Notes: generated by a model not told the origin, from the letters alone. A DNA stretch of 45,931 nucleotides from Nemertoderma westbladi (GCA_032718475.1 JAUCBJ010007196.1:1-45931); one strand, 5' to 3'. Counted from the first letter of the stretch, positions 1-10,519 are shown. Program-made: numbers and translations.

Positions 1-1614
1 GAGGCAGCGGCAGAGGCAAAAGTGGCAGAAGCAGAACGGAAAGCGGCTGAAGAAACCACCCAATTAGAATTGGAAAACATTCAGGAGAATCAAGACTGCA
101 TAAATAAACAGTTAACAGCTAGTAATATGCAGATGATGAATCGATCTACTCCTAAACGACAAGGTTATACATCATCCGAGGAAGGCGATACCACCGACAC
201 TGAAGGCGGAGTAAATCGATCCCGCTTAAGCAGACGTAAAAGAACATTCCACCGACCGAAATTGCCTGATTTGCCTCCAGCTGTTAGAAGGCAACTAAAT
301 AACAACAACTTAGAGAGTACAGAACCCACAGACCAAATAATTACAATAGAAAGACTCCCTACTATAGTAGATGAGCCTGAAATAATTAGGCCTGTTCTTG
401 AAATCACCCCTTCGGTGATAGACATACCTGTGCTCCCTGAAACTACCTCTAAATTCCCTCTGCATAGCACTAAGCTACCTGTGCCCCGCAGAACTGCCCA
501 GGAGACAGTTCAGGTCCTGGACCCCGAGCGAAATATTCACAATTTGTCGCCCGTTGTCCCTCGTCCGCCCGCTACGACGTTGGCGGATCCCGTTTCGGCG
601 GTTGATTGGGTAGACGAGAGACGGCGGGGGATGGATATCCTGCTCGGGCAGATGCAGGAGACTGTCCAGCAATTCAAGGGCACAGTAAGGGAAAGTAGGC
701 TAGAGTTGCAAGAAGTGCAACAAAGTATCGCGCTTGAACGCGATAAATTAGTAAACACCCAAAAGGGTATACCACCACCCTCTGTAACAATGTGTCAACC
801 CGTTAGGTCTGAAGTATCTCATGCGCAAGGTGTGGAGCCTACACGCATATATACTGCTAGCGAAGTAGAAACTCCTATAGTGAACCCTATTAAGGGTAAT
901 TATAGACCTGTTGATAATGACATTCCCTATAGACCTGATCATAATCCGAGAAATTTATATACCGATAACTCGATATTAAATAACACGATGGCCCAAGAAA
1001 GTTTTACGCGTCAAATGGCTAGAACCGAAGCCCGGCAAGCGGTGAAGGTGGGAGAGATAGTCAAATTCAATGGAGATGAGATGAAATGGTTACCTTTTAA
1101 TGAATATTACAAAGATAACATACAGAACTCTGTACTATCTAATGGAGAAAAACTTAGATACCTCATCGAGTGCTTGGAAGGATCTCCCAAGTTAATGGCG
1201 TTAAAGTTTATTGGACATCCAGACGGATTAAGACAAGTTTGGGATACACTAAACATCAGGTATGGTAATAGGACTAACATAGCTAGGTATTTATATGCGA
1301 AATTAATGGCGCCCCGAAAGTTTCTTAGCAGCGGGATTATAGAGTTTTCCGATGAGATTCAGGAGATCTGTAGACAACTAGATTGGTTAGGTAAGTCTCA
1401 TGAATACCAGAATTCTATGGTTGTAGGAGCCTTAGCATCTACTTTGCCCAAGGGTGGAGTAGGTACACGCTGGGACAAGAAGGTGTTATATATGATGGAA
1501 CAACAACAACGAGACCCTACCATGGCTGATCTCATGTCATTCCTGGATGCGAGAAGTGAAATTACAGCTCCTAAGGCAGTCCAGAGAGAAGACAGCGGAA
1601 AACAAGGTAAGTGA
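1..1614 (+). CDS. gag: Gag of BEL/Pao-type LTR retrotransposon (element A), 5'-truncated by the window edge
   Basis: The frame is open from base 1 to the stop at 1614, so the true start lies outside the window; the GTG at 22 is not a credible eukaryotic start. The N-terminus is Glu/Ala-rich and probably coiled-coil. A proline-rich stretch follows, then a second likely coiled-coil near residues 205-250 (QMQETVQQF onward). The last ~170 residues (EIVKFNGDEMKWLPFNEYY, then YLIECLEGSPKLMA and YG) match the DUF1759-like Gag fold of BEL/Pao elements. Gag would form the cytoplasmic virus-like particle. The stop overlaps a perfect splice-donor-like AAG/GTAAGT at 1607. The zinc-knuckle/protease frame begins 68 bases upstream in the +1 frame, so either a +1 frameshift or a decay indel separates Gag from Pol. 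No internal stop is present. Confidence 0.85.
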   Translation, partial: EAAAEAKVAEAERKAAEETTQLELENIQENQDCINKQLTASNMQMMNRSTPKRQGYTSSEEGDTTDTEGGVNRSRLSRRKRTFHRPKLPDLPPAVRRQLNNNNLESTEPTDQIITIERLPTIVDEPEIIRPVLEITPSVIDIPVLPETTSKFPLHSTKLPVPRRTAQETVQVLDPERNIHNLSPVVPRPPATTLADPVSAVDWVDERRRGMDILLGQMQETVQQFKGTVRESRLELQEVQQSIALERDKLVNTQKGIPPPSVTMCQPVRSEVSHAQGVEPTRIYTASEVETPIVNPIKGNYRPVDNDIPYRPDHNPRNLYTDNSILNNTMAQESFTRQMARTEARQAVKVGEIVKFNGDEMKWLPFNEYYKDNIQNSVLSNGEKLRYLIECLEGSPKLMALKFIGHPDGLRQVWDTLNIRYGNRTNIARYLYAKLMAPRKFLSSGIIEFSDEIQEICRQLDWLGKSHEYQNSMVVGALASTLPKGGVGTRWDKKVLYMMEQQQRDPTMADLMSFLDARSEITAPKAVQREDSGKQGK

Positions 1615-3637
1615 GAAACCCGTTTCTAGGAGAAGGGTAATACCAGTATGTTATACCGACGACGGTGAAAGCCAAACTTCTCAAGGAGAGGACAGCGGGA
1701 AAGACACTGACAGATCTTATGTCAATAAAATGCCTAAAGATCAGGTAAGTAAATCCAAGTCTCGACCCAATGACAGAAGGGAACCGGTACAAAAAACCCC
1801 TCCTACGTCTCCTAAAAGAATTCAGGTGAGAAAGCCCGAGGAAAGAACAAGTGTGCACCACATAGCACAGGTTAAAGTAAGTAACATCAAGCCCAAATGT
1901 GTGCTGTGCGACGGGCCCCACCGTTTAAATGCGTGTGATAAATTCCTGAGGAAATCACTAAAGGATAGACGTGAAGTCATGTGGGATAAGCGGTTGTGTT
2001 ATAATTGCCTCAGACGAGGACACCAACGGCGAACCTGTAACTCCGACGCAAGGTGTGCAAAGTGCGGCGCAAAACATCATATCTTGTTGCACACGGAATT
2101 CGAACGAAACAGCCCGAGTCAGGTAAGTGAGTCCGAACTACATGTCCAATTCAGTGATGTGAACGACACTGATCAATCTGAGATGGAAGGATTCTATACG
2201 GACGAGTTCTCCGACCAAAACGAATCCTGTTACCTAATAAACACCACCGCAGTGTATCGAGCACTCGTGTATGAGAAAGACACAGACAGCGACCTTACCT
2301 TAACTACTTCCGATCAACAACCATCTTGGAAAGCGCCAACTTCCAATATAGGAATCCGAGAATTTCCTGTAGTCCAGTTACGGGTCCACGGACCTCAGAA
2401 GAGCTATATAGTGAACGCCCTCCTGGACTCCGGTAGCACAGGAACATTCATCGATAAAGAACTAGCCGAAGTCATCTTTGCTGGACAACCCAAGTTCCGA
2501 ACCAAGCTAAACATGTCAGGGATCATGCAGGTTTGGAATTCTACTGTAGCTGCCGACTATTATATAGGTGAGTTGTCCACCCCCCAGGACGAACTAGGAG
2601 AACATAGCATCAGGTCAGTGAAAATGGTGGCTATAAAGAACTTCGCTACTACTCAAGCAGACCTTTATAATTGGGACGAGGATGAGAGCATCCAACATCT
2701 TAACATACCTCGATTCCAGACTGATTATCCTGGAGTGCAAATACTCATCGGCCAAAACGCGCATGAGGCGCTGGAGACATTAGAGAAACGGCCTGCTCAA
2801 CCGCAGCCACTACAGACCTATGCGGTAAGAACTAGAGTAGGTTGGTACCTTACTGGACCTTCCCGTAGAACGCTCAGGGAAAGACTGCTTCAAGATCGCG
2901 TCTGCCAGGTGAGTGAATGGGAAGACGATACTAGTGAGGGAGACGACCCAACTGAGGGAACACCACACTCCTCAGATAATGACAATCTTAGCTCCAATGT
3001 AGATCAATGGAGATATTGCCCCAAGAAGTTTAATCCAACGGACATCGCTTCCAGAGGAGCAACTCCTCAAGAACTGACAGATACTATAGACCGGTTAGGT
3101 GAACCCGACTTCCTGAGTAAGGAGAATGAATGGCCTCCCCATCTTACTCCGACTGAGATTAGACCAGCCAAGGGAGCGGAGAAAGTTAAACCTAAAACCC
3201 GGACGGGTGGAGCGGAGTTATTTGAACCCGGGATAGATCTGTCGGTATTGCATATTGCCAGGGATGACGCCGTTGATCTGGACCTCCCCACCGCGAGTGG
3301 ATCCTTCATGAAGATCAGAGAGAGCGATTGGAGCTCTGGAACATCAGACGTCTCGCAGGGACTCTCACCTCTCCTGCAGAGAGCAACGGACCACTATAGC
3401 TCCTGGAATCGGCTTTGTGACGCCGTCATATACTTTGAGCGATGTTTCTATCGTCACTATTCCAGGACGAAGAGGAAACCTGGAATTGTATTCAGGATGC
3501 AGCGACTCAATCACCCAGTCGGTCGTTTGTGTTTATCGGAAGGGAATGGAGGACTCTCCGGAAACTGTGGAAGGCAAGATTCTCTTCCCACGACCACCTC
3601 CCTAATCCTTCAAACATCTAGGGACTCCATAACGTAA
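1547..3637 (+). pseudogene. pol: Pol remnant: CCHC knuckles + aspartic protease fused to the end of RNase H; RT core deleted
   Basis: A 696-codon open frame. Residues 118-182 hold zinc knuckles (C118-C121-H125-C130, C151-C154-H159-C164, then CAKCGAKHH). Residue 294 is the catalytic Asp of a retroviral-type protease (LLDSGSTGTFID), and ILIGQNAHEAL and GWYLTGP follow as usual in the DUF1758 family. From about residue 486 the text becomes the C-terminal end of a BEL RNase H (QWRYCPKKFNPTDIASRG, then WPPHL), followed by the YSSWNRL linker that normally precedes integrase. The whole RT palm and most of RNase H, several hundred residues, are missing between about 2940 and 3000, yet the frame stays open. 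The integrase is also missing. The last ~60 residues read better in the next frame (FVFIGREWRTLRKLW), suggesting a frameshift near 3460. The element cannot be autonomous. Confidence 0.82.
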
Positions 3638-4189
3638 CAACATATGGAGTGGGTGTGTGACTCTATTATTTTATATTATTTTATTATTTTTATATTTATG
3701 TATGTATTACTATGTAATTCTATTATAATCGTTTTCTTTAATTTTATTCAGTAGAATGTTATTTTAGCGATTATTTAGTAGATTAGTGCAATATATATTC
3801 GCGTTTATTACTTAATTACGTATATATTATATTTAATGCGACGGCAAGAAATAATTCTTTTCCTTCTTCCTTACTGTCCGTATTACATTACAAATACGTA
3901 ACTACAGTAAGATGAAATGTCCGTACTTATTAAAGTACAATAAAGCCACTACTATATTCAAGTATTATTGGTAGGCAGAGTATTAGGAATGCAAAGTTCA
4001 GATCCTCGTGTCTCGGCTAAACCAAGCTCTGGGTAGACCTTGGAAACGACTTGCCTCTTCACACTGACATTGCTTCGTGCGATATTGCTCTCATACCGTA
4101 TATTAAATAATACATATAGTAGCGTGATGTCCCTTTAACAGTAGCGTATAACGCAAAATAAATCTGTTAAACCCTTTGACCATCTGTAA

Positions 4190-4490
4190 TTCTAGTCGAT
4201 TAAGATATCGCGGCACCCACCGATATACTTGAAAGACAAATTCTAGAATCAGTGGTTAACGTCCCCAGACAAGTTCTGGAATAAATCGGTGCCCATCTCA
4301 AATATTAATTAGTTAATATTTACAAATCAAATAAATCAAAATCTGTAAAATTCAGATCCTTCAACAATTCTAGTCAATTAAGATATCGTAGCATTTACCG
4401 ATATTCTTAAAGAGACAGTTTTCTTAGAATTAAGGATCTTGTGTCCCTAGACAAGTTCTAGAATCAAAATATGTCCATTTAATTATCAAA
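4190..4490 (+). repeat. 178-bp tandem repeat, two diverged copies
   Basis: The motif TTCTAGTCRATTAAGATATC starts at 4190 and again at 4368. It is followed in both copies by an ACCGATAT segment and later by the shared words AGACAAGTTCT and GGAAT/AGAAT. The copies are clearly related but diverged. Confidence 0.7.
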
Positions 4491-4540
4491 TAATAAAATT
4501 TCAGGGAATAAATTTAAATTCATGTCTTTTAATGAATTTA

Positions 4541-4608
4541 ATAAATTGCCATTTTACGCAATTTATAACATTCCCAAAATTCCATTAATTAATAGATCAA
4601 GGGAGCGG
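4541..4608 (+). promoter_or_regulatory. Stem-loop followed by GGGAGCGG purine tract, post-pol copy of element A
   Basis: Perfect 9-bp arms (ATAAATTGC at 4541-4549 and GCAATTTAT at 4558-4566) enclose an 8-nt loop. The purine tract GGGAGCGG is at 4601-4608. The same tract recurs at 6648, 9402, 10990 and 36472. The gap between hairpin and tract (34 nt) is larger here than at the other sites, so this is the weakest member of the set. Confidence 0.4.
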
Positions 4609-5292
4609 AGATTTATATTATTATGCGTATGCGTGTACGAAAGTCTCCCAAACATAGTTAATAGCCGATAAAATTCGTAAAGTCATGTATAAACAGGACA
4701 TTGACTATTAAAGAATTACTATTAAATAACATCCCAGATCTGTATGCATTGGAATCACCCTAATTCTACCGCTAGCTTTGCATAATGTCACCATAGCAAC
4801 AACCACGCTAGAATTAGAATTGAGTTAAAAGAACAATAGAAAGCTTGTCCCATTGAATAGCATAGGGAATAAATAGTGCACTACTAGTATCCAAGGATAC
4901 ATAATAATACAGTGACATTCTGGAAGGCATTGACTAACGGACAAGTGACCCGAGTGTGTGTAATTTGTGACAAGTTGTGTGTGTGGTACTTGTGAGCTTA
5001 TAGGCGAATGTTACTACTAAGGTGTGTTTACAGTAGCAAGTCGCAATCGTAAAGTAACCTAACTCTCCAAGGAAAACCTGAAGTACATCTAAGCCTTTGG
5101 GACGGACAGTTGAGTGACTTGTGCCGGTTGTCGTTGTCGTTGTGCGGCTACGTCGTTGGCGAAAGTACAGCGGCGACGACACATCGGCGCTGAGGATCTC
5201 GTACTGTCCGGGGGTTAATTGGAGTAGGCAGCGACGCCCGCTCGCCTAAATGTGGACTCATTATAATATGGACAAACTCATATATAGCAGAT

Positions 5293-5598
5293 ATGACGGA
5301 GTTGATAGAAGATGGTCTTGGTATCGGGGAGCGATATACTCTACTTTTGCAAGCGTTTGTTGATAGCTTAATACGCGGCGACGTTAGTCCAACTGCTGCG
5401 GAGGACGATGGTCGTTATATCGAACCGCCAAGGTCCCAAGAGCAGCTCACGCGTGAGTTGGACTATAGAAAATTCGCTGCTCGATATACGCAGCGTAATG
5501 GTACGTATATGGGCTTCTTAACTACTGGTCATCCTATCGATTTACACAATACGGACTATGTCGACTATATATCCTGCCCAGCGGAGTCGGAACCATAA
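5293..5598 (+). CDS. Unrecognised 101-residue ORF, candidate N-terminal part of ORF3 of element A
   Basis: It begins at an ATG three bases after a possible splice acceptor (AGCAG) and runs 101 codons to TAA. The protein starts MTELIEDGLGIGERY, is acidic and has no signal peptide, membrane segment or zinc ligands. I do not recognise the family. Its position between the pol remnant and the 3' LTR matches ORF3 of elements B and C. A segment rich in Arg with N-x-T-Y-M-G vaguely recalls N-x-Y-Y-Y-G in ORF3 of element C, but this is too weak to prove homology. It may be the first surviving piece of a decayed ORF3 whose basic tail is at 6362-6577. Confidence 0.4.
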   Translation: MTELIEDGLGIGERYTLLLQAFVDSLIRGDVSPTAAEDDGRYIEPPRSQEQLTRELDYRKFAARYTQRNGTYMGFLTTGHPIDLHNTDYVDYISCPAESEP

Positions 5599-6361
5599 AC
5601 TGAAATTCGAATGCGAAAATTCTATTCGAAATCGACTCTAAAGAAAAGACACTAAAGAAACAAATGGACGCGGTAACTCCAACGTATATTTGGAATTCTT
5701 GATAGAAGCATTGTAACAACAAACAAATATCACCCGCGTTTACCCTACCAGACGTGCGTCTTTGGTATTATTACGATAAATGCCCTAGACCCAACTAATA
5801 AACGGAAAGACATAAACATCCACGTAAACCGAAACTTGTTGACGTATCACCCATGCTCACTCGGCTCGAACGATCCTGGAGTAAACCTATGATCAGAGTC
5901 CCGGAATACTCGGTCAAACCTCCTCATTCCTTAGTTGGACCTCAGACCTGCGATCTTGGTGGTGTCGCGGATCCTCGCGGCCTGTATTCACTGTTCAAAG
6001 ATCTAGTGCTACCCTAACAATTAATCGGTAACACTCCGACAGTGATTTCTAGCTAGCCGCCCATCTTACCTAGCTGGATTATGACGCAGACACCTAATAT
6101 CACTATCCAACCGTATGGTCGTCCCGTTTAACGCGATACAACCCCTCATCAAGGTGAAGGAGAGCGTTGTACGAAACGAGTTAAACGCTATTTTATAAAG
6201 ATCAAAAAGGAAACCTGCGTTTGTTCAGATAAACGTAAGTTATAACAGTGAGTCCAATCGATAATCGAATTGGCATTATCTCAATTCGATTGGGAAATCC
6301 AGAATCTCTAAGAAGTTGTCGAACTTGGACGATCCTATTCTCTGCGAGAGTTTTTGGATGA
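5599..6361 (+). other. Degraded sequence between two ORF3-like fragments
   Basis: No frame stays open for long and no motif is recognised. Short open stretches occur, for example from an ATG near 6115 reading about 28 codons. I take this as decayed ORF3 sequence, by position only. Confidence 0.3.
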
Positions 6362-6577
6362 ACGTATCCAGCTACGAGCGGAAGAAAATCAGCTCGAGGA
6401 GAAGCATATCGAAACGGCAGATACCTCGACCACAATCCTACACCTTCTGATGCAATCATATTGCACCCTTCACCCAGGAGTTATGGCCCTCCTAGTAAAG
6501 TGGCTCCCCCCAAAGAGAAAAAGACTCTTGCTAGCCTCAAAAAACTGCGTAAACGCCGTCTGCGTAAGAAAGACTAA
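6362..6577 (+). pseudogene. Basic C-terminal tail of a decayed ORF3 (element A)
   Basis: A frame open for 71 codons between a TGA at 6359 and the TAA at 6575. The end of the protein is strongly basic (KEKKTLASLKKLRKRRLRKKD), preceded by a Pro/Ser-rich segment. This resembles in style, though not in alignable sequence, the basic C-terminus of the ORF3 product of element D. It stops about 55 bases before the hairpin and purine tract of the 3' LTR, where an ORF3 end is expected. A competing open frame (6354-6707) overlaps it but runs into the LTR and has no such character. Confidence 0.35.
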
Positions 6578-6631
6578 CTGTTTAGAGTATCTTTATGTTT
6601 TAGAAACTGTGATTTTTATATTTTATAGACT

Positions 6632-6655
6632 GAAAATCCCATTTTCTGGGAGCGG
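6632..6655 (+). promoter_or_regulatory. Hairpin plus polypurine tract abutting the 3' LTR of element A
   Basis: GAAAAT (6632-6637) and ATTTTC (6641-6646) form a short stem. One base later comes GGGAGCGG (6648-6655), and the LTR starts with TG at 6656. A purine tract directly 5' of the 3' LTR is the usual plus-strand primer site of LTR elements. Confidence 0.6.
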
Positions 6656-7911
6656 TGTAAAAGCCTTTGCTGAATTGCCCCGTTATTTTTATTATCTTTT
6701 ACATTAAAATACTCTGTAGTTGATTTAATAAGTGTAAGAGACCGTATTATTGCTGTATCGGTGTTTTTAGAGGATCTAAGACCTATTTCCTCCGTATGTG
6801 TACTGTGAAAGGCATATTTTATGATTCTATGGCAATTCGTGACGCAAAAGGGTGATAGCTACTCTTGAACAGTAGTTACTATGACTACGGTTAACAGCTG
6901 ACATTCATACGTGTTGATTTCCTTTGTTCTACGGCGTCTCTCATTTCAGTCAGCCAATGAGAGCGTTTTTGTGGCTCCTTGTACAGAAAATTTCCGAGAA
7001 ATGACGCAATGCCTATGTGCAGTGTTTACATTCAGTCTTGAGCCAAAGAAAGAACGGCTTGAAAGTATTTTGTGCTGTACTGCTTTTTAGTCGTACACTA
7101 GTAGGTTTAATTATAAAGGGCATATATCCTTTAACGGACCTGCATGCCTATGTCTGCAATTTAACATACCTGATGACTGCAAACTGACTACTTGAATATC
7201 TCATGCCTATGTGCACTGACATACCGGTACTGATTTGTTGTTTTATACTGCTATTTGCTGTCAGTTCTTCATAATATGGTTGATGAATAATTATATTTGG
7301 AATAACGATAAATAACCCCGCAACCCAATATTCTTGATATACCTAAGGTAAGAGAGAAAGGTTACCAATAACGATTGTGACTTATGTTAAAGTGGTTTGA
7401 AGTGAATCTAATGTTATTTGATAGACCCTACATGAGTCAGCCTGTGTTCCTTTTATATGTGACTAAAATCAGTGAAGATTGGCAGATTAGTGTGCAGTAT
7501 TGTGCAGCATAGTGTATGAGTGAGTCTGTTAAAGAAGCAATTCCTAAAGAATGCGCCATATATGTGGATTATAATTAAGCCATATCGTTGCGAGTAGTTT
7601 AAGTCATAACTCTGTTTATATAGATAAAGCGCCACGTCCTAAAGGAACTGTTAATATTACCGAAGGTGAATAATATTGTCAGAGATTATATAATACTGTC
7701 AGTCGAATAATACATTAGGCTTACATAGCAATAAAATTAAACCGTCGAACCCAATCTCCCGGGAATATCCAGCGGGTGAATGGTCGCGCACGGATTGGTT
7801 TCGACTAGTGTAGTGAATCAAATACTTGTCATAGACTAAAAAGCAGATTTATTATCTAGAAGACATTCTAATTTGGCGGGTTAAACTGCCAAAGGTCTGA
7901 AAGCGCGAACA
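6656..7911 (+). mobile_element. 3' LTR of element A (LTR family shared with element E)
   Basis: The 1,256-bp segment starts TGTAAAAGCC and ends GCGCGAACA (TG...CA). It is repeated nearly identically, apart from one variable stretch near 7136-7240, at 42132-43348, where flanks differ on both sides at exactly the same bases. That defines both ends. It contains a CCAAT box (6954-6958) and a TATAAAG (7112-7118). The downstream flank is the interior of a different element's integrase, so this copy marks the insertion edge of element A. The upstream purine tract makes it a 3' LTR. Small ORFs inside it are not supported as genes. Confidence 0.8.
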
Positions 7912-9233
7912 AGTTCACAGCGATCAACCAAGGTAAACAGATTAAGTCTTCACCGATTTTGAGTTGGAGTCCGATTATTTACCGGGGCTTACTTTGTCAC
8001 AAGTCCAGACTCCAAAACATCGACTTTGCACTTGACTTCAGGTATCCTATCATCATACCGCAACACCATGAATTACAACGCGCTATGATACTGGACGCAC
8101 ATGTACAACTCAAACACGTGGGTAGACACCACTGTCTATCACACTTACGCTCAAGGTTTGTACTGATTAGACCTAGTAAGGCACTGAGTTCGGTAACACG
8201 GAACTGTATGATTTGTAAGAAGGTGCACGCGAGGATAGGACACCAAGAAATGAGTGAACTACCATTAGCTAGATTACAGGCATTTAGACCCCCTTTCACT
8301 GAGACAGGGATAGACTGTTTTGGACCCATAATCGCGAAACGCGGAAGTGTACAGGTAAAACGTTGGGGATTGATCTTCACTTGCATGGCCAGCAGAGCTG
8401 TCCATATTGAGCGTGTGACAGATTTAACCACCAATGCCTTTATCCTAGCCTTACGGCGATTTATCGCTAGACGTGGATTGGTCAAATCCATTTACTGTGA
8501 CCAAGGGACAAACTTTGTGGGTGCACGGAACGAGATAACCAGAGCTTTGAGAAAGTTGGACCAAAACCAGATTTCCGAGGAACTACGTCCTCACCGTATT
8601 GTTTGGTATTTTAACACTCCATACAGTCCGTTGAGAGGCGGCGTTTGGGAAAGGCTGATTGGCTCAATAAAAACAGCTATGGCTAAAGTGATACCGACGC
8701 AACACATTATGACAGACGACCAACTGACGACGTTACTAATAGAAATCGAAGCGATCTTAAACACTAGACCGATCGCTTTGATCCCAGACAATAACGACGC
8801 ACAGTTTGCCTTGACACCAGCGCACCTGCTTATGCAGGCGCCGACAACATTGTTGCCCATTTCGGTACCCGTTGATTGTGACGGATACGGCAACAAAGCT
8901 TGGAAAATCACTCAATTGCTTGCAAATAAATTCTGGGAAATATGGCAGAAATATTATTTGCCCTCTATTTCGACCAGAACCTCTTGGTATCTTAATACCC
9001 GATGTTTAAGACGTGGTGACCATGTTTTATTGGCTGAAGCCAATCTGAAAAGACGGTTTTGGCTGACTGGAGTCATTTTGACCACGCACCCTACATCTGG
9101 TGTAGTGAGGACAGTTACTGTAAGGACTATCGACGGTCGTACCGTAGACAGACCTGTACAACGTCTCGTGCTCCTTGAGGAGACTAGAAACGAGACAGGA
9201 GACTACAAATCTCCACCCAATATTAGTAAATAG
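7912..9233 (+). pseudogene. pol: Integrase domain of BEL/Pao Pol (element B), N-terminally truncated by the LTR of element A
   Basis: The frame is open from the LTR edge to the TAG at 9231-9233. It reads SWSPIIYRGLLCHKS, the segment just before the zinc domain, then the HHCC zinc finger (counting from 7959: H48, H53, C83, C86) and the catalytic core with D119 (GIDCFGP), D181 (IYCDQGTNF) and E231 (VWERLIGSIK). This DD(49)E spacing fits BEL/Pao. A C-terminal DUF5641-like region follows, ending LEETRNETGDYKS. Integrase joins the cDNA to the host chromosome in the nucleus. All catalytic residues are present and there is no stop, so decay is slight. The missing RT and upstream parts lie beyond the nested element A. 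Confidence 0.88.
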
Positions 9234-9342
9234 ATGTGGGACCTTTGTTGGCCGCCACATAGACCTACCGTATTTTAGTTATTTTGTATTTGTATTACTG
9301 TATGTGCATTTGTAATCCTCTTCACTGTAGATAGAGACAGCG

Positions 9343-9439
9343 GTGGAATTCCATTGTCTTTATATGTGAACATGGAGGGTAGTACCCTTATGTATCACGT
9401 AGGAGCGGGATTGTGTGTACAGTAGGAATGGAATTCCAC
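9343..9439 (+). promoter_or_regulatory. Structured post-integrase region with GGAGCGGG tract (element B)
   Basis: Outer arms GTGGAATTCCAT (9343-9354) and ATGGAATTCCAC (9428-9439) can pair. Inside, 9366-9398 folds as a compound hairpin (GTGA/TCAC, ACAT/ATGT, AGGGT/ACCCT). Three bases later comes GGAGCGGG (9402-9409), then TTGTG. Element C has the same arrangement with different stems at 36422-36506. Confidence 0.5.
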
Positions 9440-9565
9440 TTGGGACCCACAAGTGAGACAATTTTTCAAAAATTATTAGACAAATCCATTTGGTTGGATT
9501 TAAATTTAGAATTTTCTAGAATACAGCTAGATAAAAAATTAAAATTGGGGAGGACAAGAGCGGAT

Positions 9566-9586
9566 GGAAGGCTTGCGAGCCTACCG
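9566..9586 (+). repeat. Dispersed hairpin repeat of element B, copy 1
   Basis: GGAAGGCTTGCGAGCCTACC forms a stem AGGCT/AGCCT with loop TGCG. Identical 20-mers recur at 10392 and 10498. It lies between integrase and the candidate intron. Confidence 0.7.
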
Positions 9587-9708
9587 ATAAATTTTTTTTG
9601 GAAAAGAAAACCGGCCTTGTTCTACGTAGTTGTGTCTACTATTATTTAGACCAATTAATTCTCGACTGCACTATTTTCTTTCGGGAATGTAGCATGGGAA
9701 ATTAAAAG

Positions 9709-9906
9709 GTGAGTATTTTAGACTCATGGCTAGTTTACCCGGAATTCGTTTTTTATCGGCACATTTTTTGGATTAGGGGCCAGTGCGAAATCACGCGAAC
9801 CCGAAGTCATTAGGCAAATGGGTAGGGGTTTTAGAGCAAAGTTGAGCCAAAAGCCGACAAAACTCTAAGTCTCCTCACATCTAACCTCTGTTTGTGCTTC
9901 CTCTAG
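9709..9906 (+). other. Candidate spliceosomal intron upstream of ORF3 (element B)
   Basis: The donor reads AAAAG/GTGAGT (intron from 9709). A CTAAC branch-site match is at 9881-9885, followed by a pyrimidine-rich run (TTTGTGCTTCCTCTAG) ending at 9906. Length 198 nt. Element C has the same landmarks at 36946-37118, and both introns share TCATGGCYAGTTTAYC just after the donor, including an ATG (9726 here). Splicing here, or from an upstream donor, would place ORF3 on a short mRNA. No transcript evidence is available. Confidence 0.5.
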
Positions 9907-10004
9907 TAGAAACACTATTATCAGGGATCCACGCAGGAATAGGAGCACCAGGCGCCGTTCAACCGATATGGGGCCAAAACTTTAACCTGTTTGGAGTGGA
10001 GAGT

Positions 10005-10271
10005 ATGGCTAGGAGTACAGCCAAGCTCGCTAAATCCAAGGCGGATCCAAACATCACGCGACAGCGATTGGACGCTTATAACAAAAGAGCGGAGGAGTTA
10101 CGCGCGGAGTTCAAAGCGTTGTACACCTACGATGCGTTATGCGACGCCAGCGACGTTTGCGAGAACCCCGAGCCAATATTAGCGCGTTGCCCAAACCACC
10201 AAAGTCTGCGTTACCAAGAAGGCGGTCGTTTCATTTCCCGGTATTCTAGAACCGCAGGCAACTCGACGTAG
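10005..10271 (+). pseudogene. Truncated ORF3 product (element B)
   Basis: Starting at the ATG at 10005 (MARSTAKLAKSKADP), the frame runs 88 codons; it is open further upstream to the intron acceptor. It is lysine/arginine-rich. The segment ELRAEFKALYTYDALC matches VVLRKEYRTHDPYNFAL in ORF3 of element C, and NPEPILARCPNHQSLRYQEG matches NPEPILMRCQAHQFLRYNEG there. These two blocks establish homology with an otherwise unrecognised protein family. The copy ends soon after the second block, whereas the element C copy continues for another ~780 codons including zinc knuckles, so this one is deleted at the 3' side. Two hairpin repeats follow its stop. Function unknown. Confidence 0.6.
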
Positions 10272-10391
10272 GAACCACCAACAGCTCGACACCAAAGTCC
10301 GAGTCCAGTTCGATCCCGACCACCACCCAATCGTATTAGAGGACGTGGACGAGCCCGTTCGACCAAGGATTAGGAGAGCGAGATGAAGGAA

Positions 10392-10518
10392 GGAAGGCTT
10401 GCGAGCCTACCGATTGGATATTATATTTGAATATTATATTTGGTATTGTATTGGACGTTACGTTTGGATGTTGGTTTTGGAGGAGCGAGATAGAGAAGGA
10501 AGGCTTGCGAGCCTACCG
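10392..10518 (+). repeat. Dispersed hairpin repeat of element B, copies 2 and 3
   Basis: GGAAGGCTTGCGAGCCTACC at 10392-10411 and 10498-10517. Each copy follows a related purine-rich lead-in (GAGCGAGAT...). The 106-bp spacing and shared lead-in suggest a short tandem duplication here, while copy 1 at 9566 is ~830 bp away. Confidence 0.7.
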
Positions 10519-10519
10519 T

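Larger units (their letters stand above)
3638..5292 (+). other. Non-coding spacer of element A
   Basis: AT-rich sequence with no credible gene. It holds a 178-bp direct repeat (4190 onward), a stem-loop and GGGAGCGG purine tract (4541-4608), and a possible splice acceptor (TATATAGCAG) ending at 5290, just before the ATG at 5293. By analogy with elements B and C, this segment corresponds to the region between integrase and ORF3. Confidence 0.5.
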
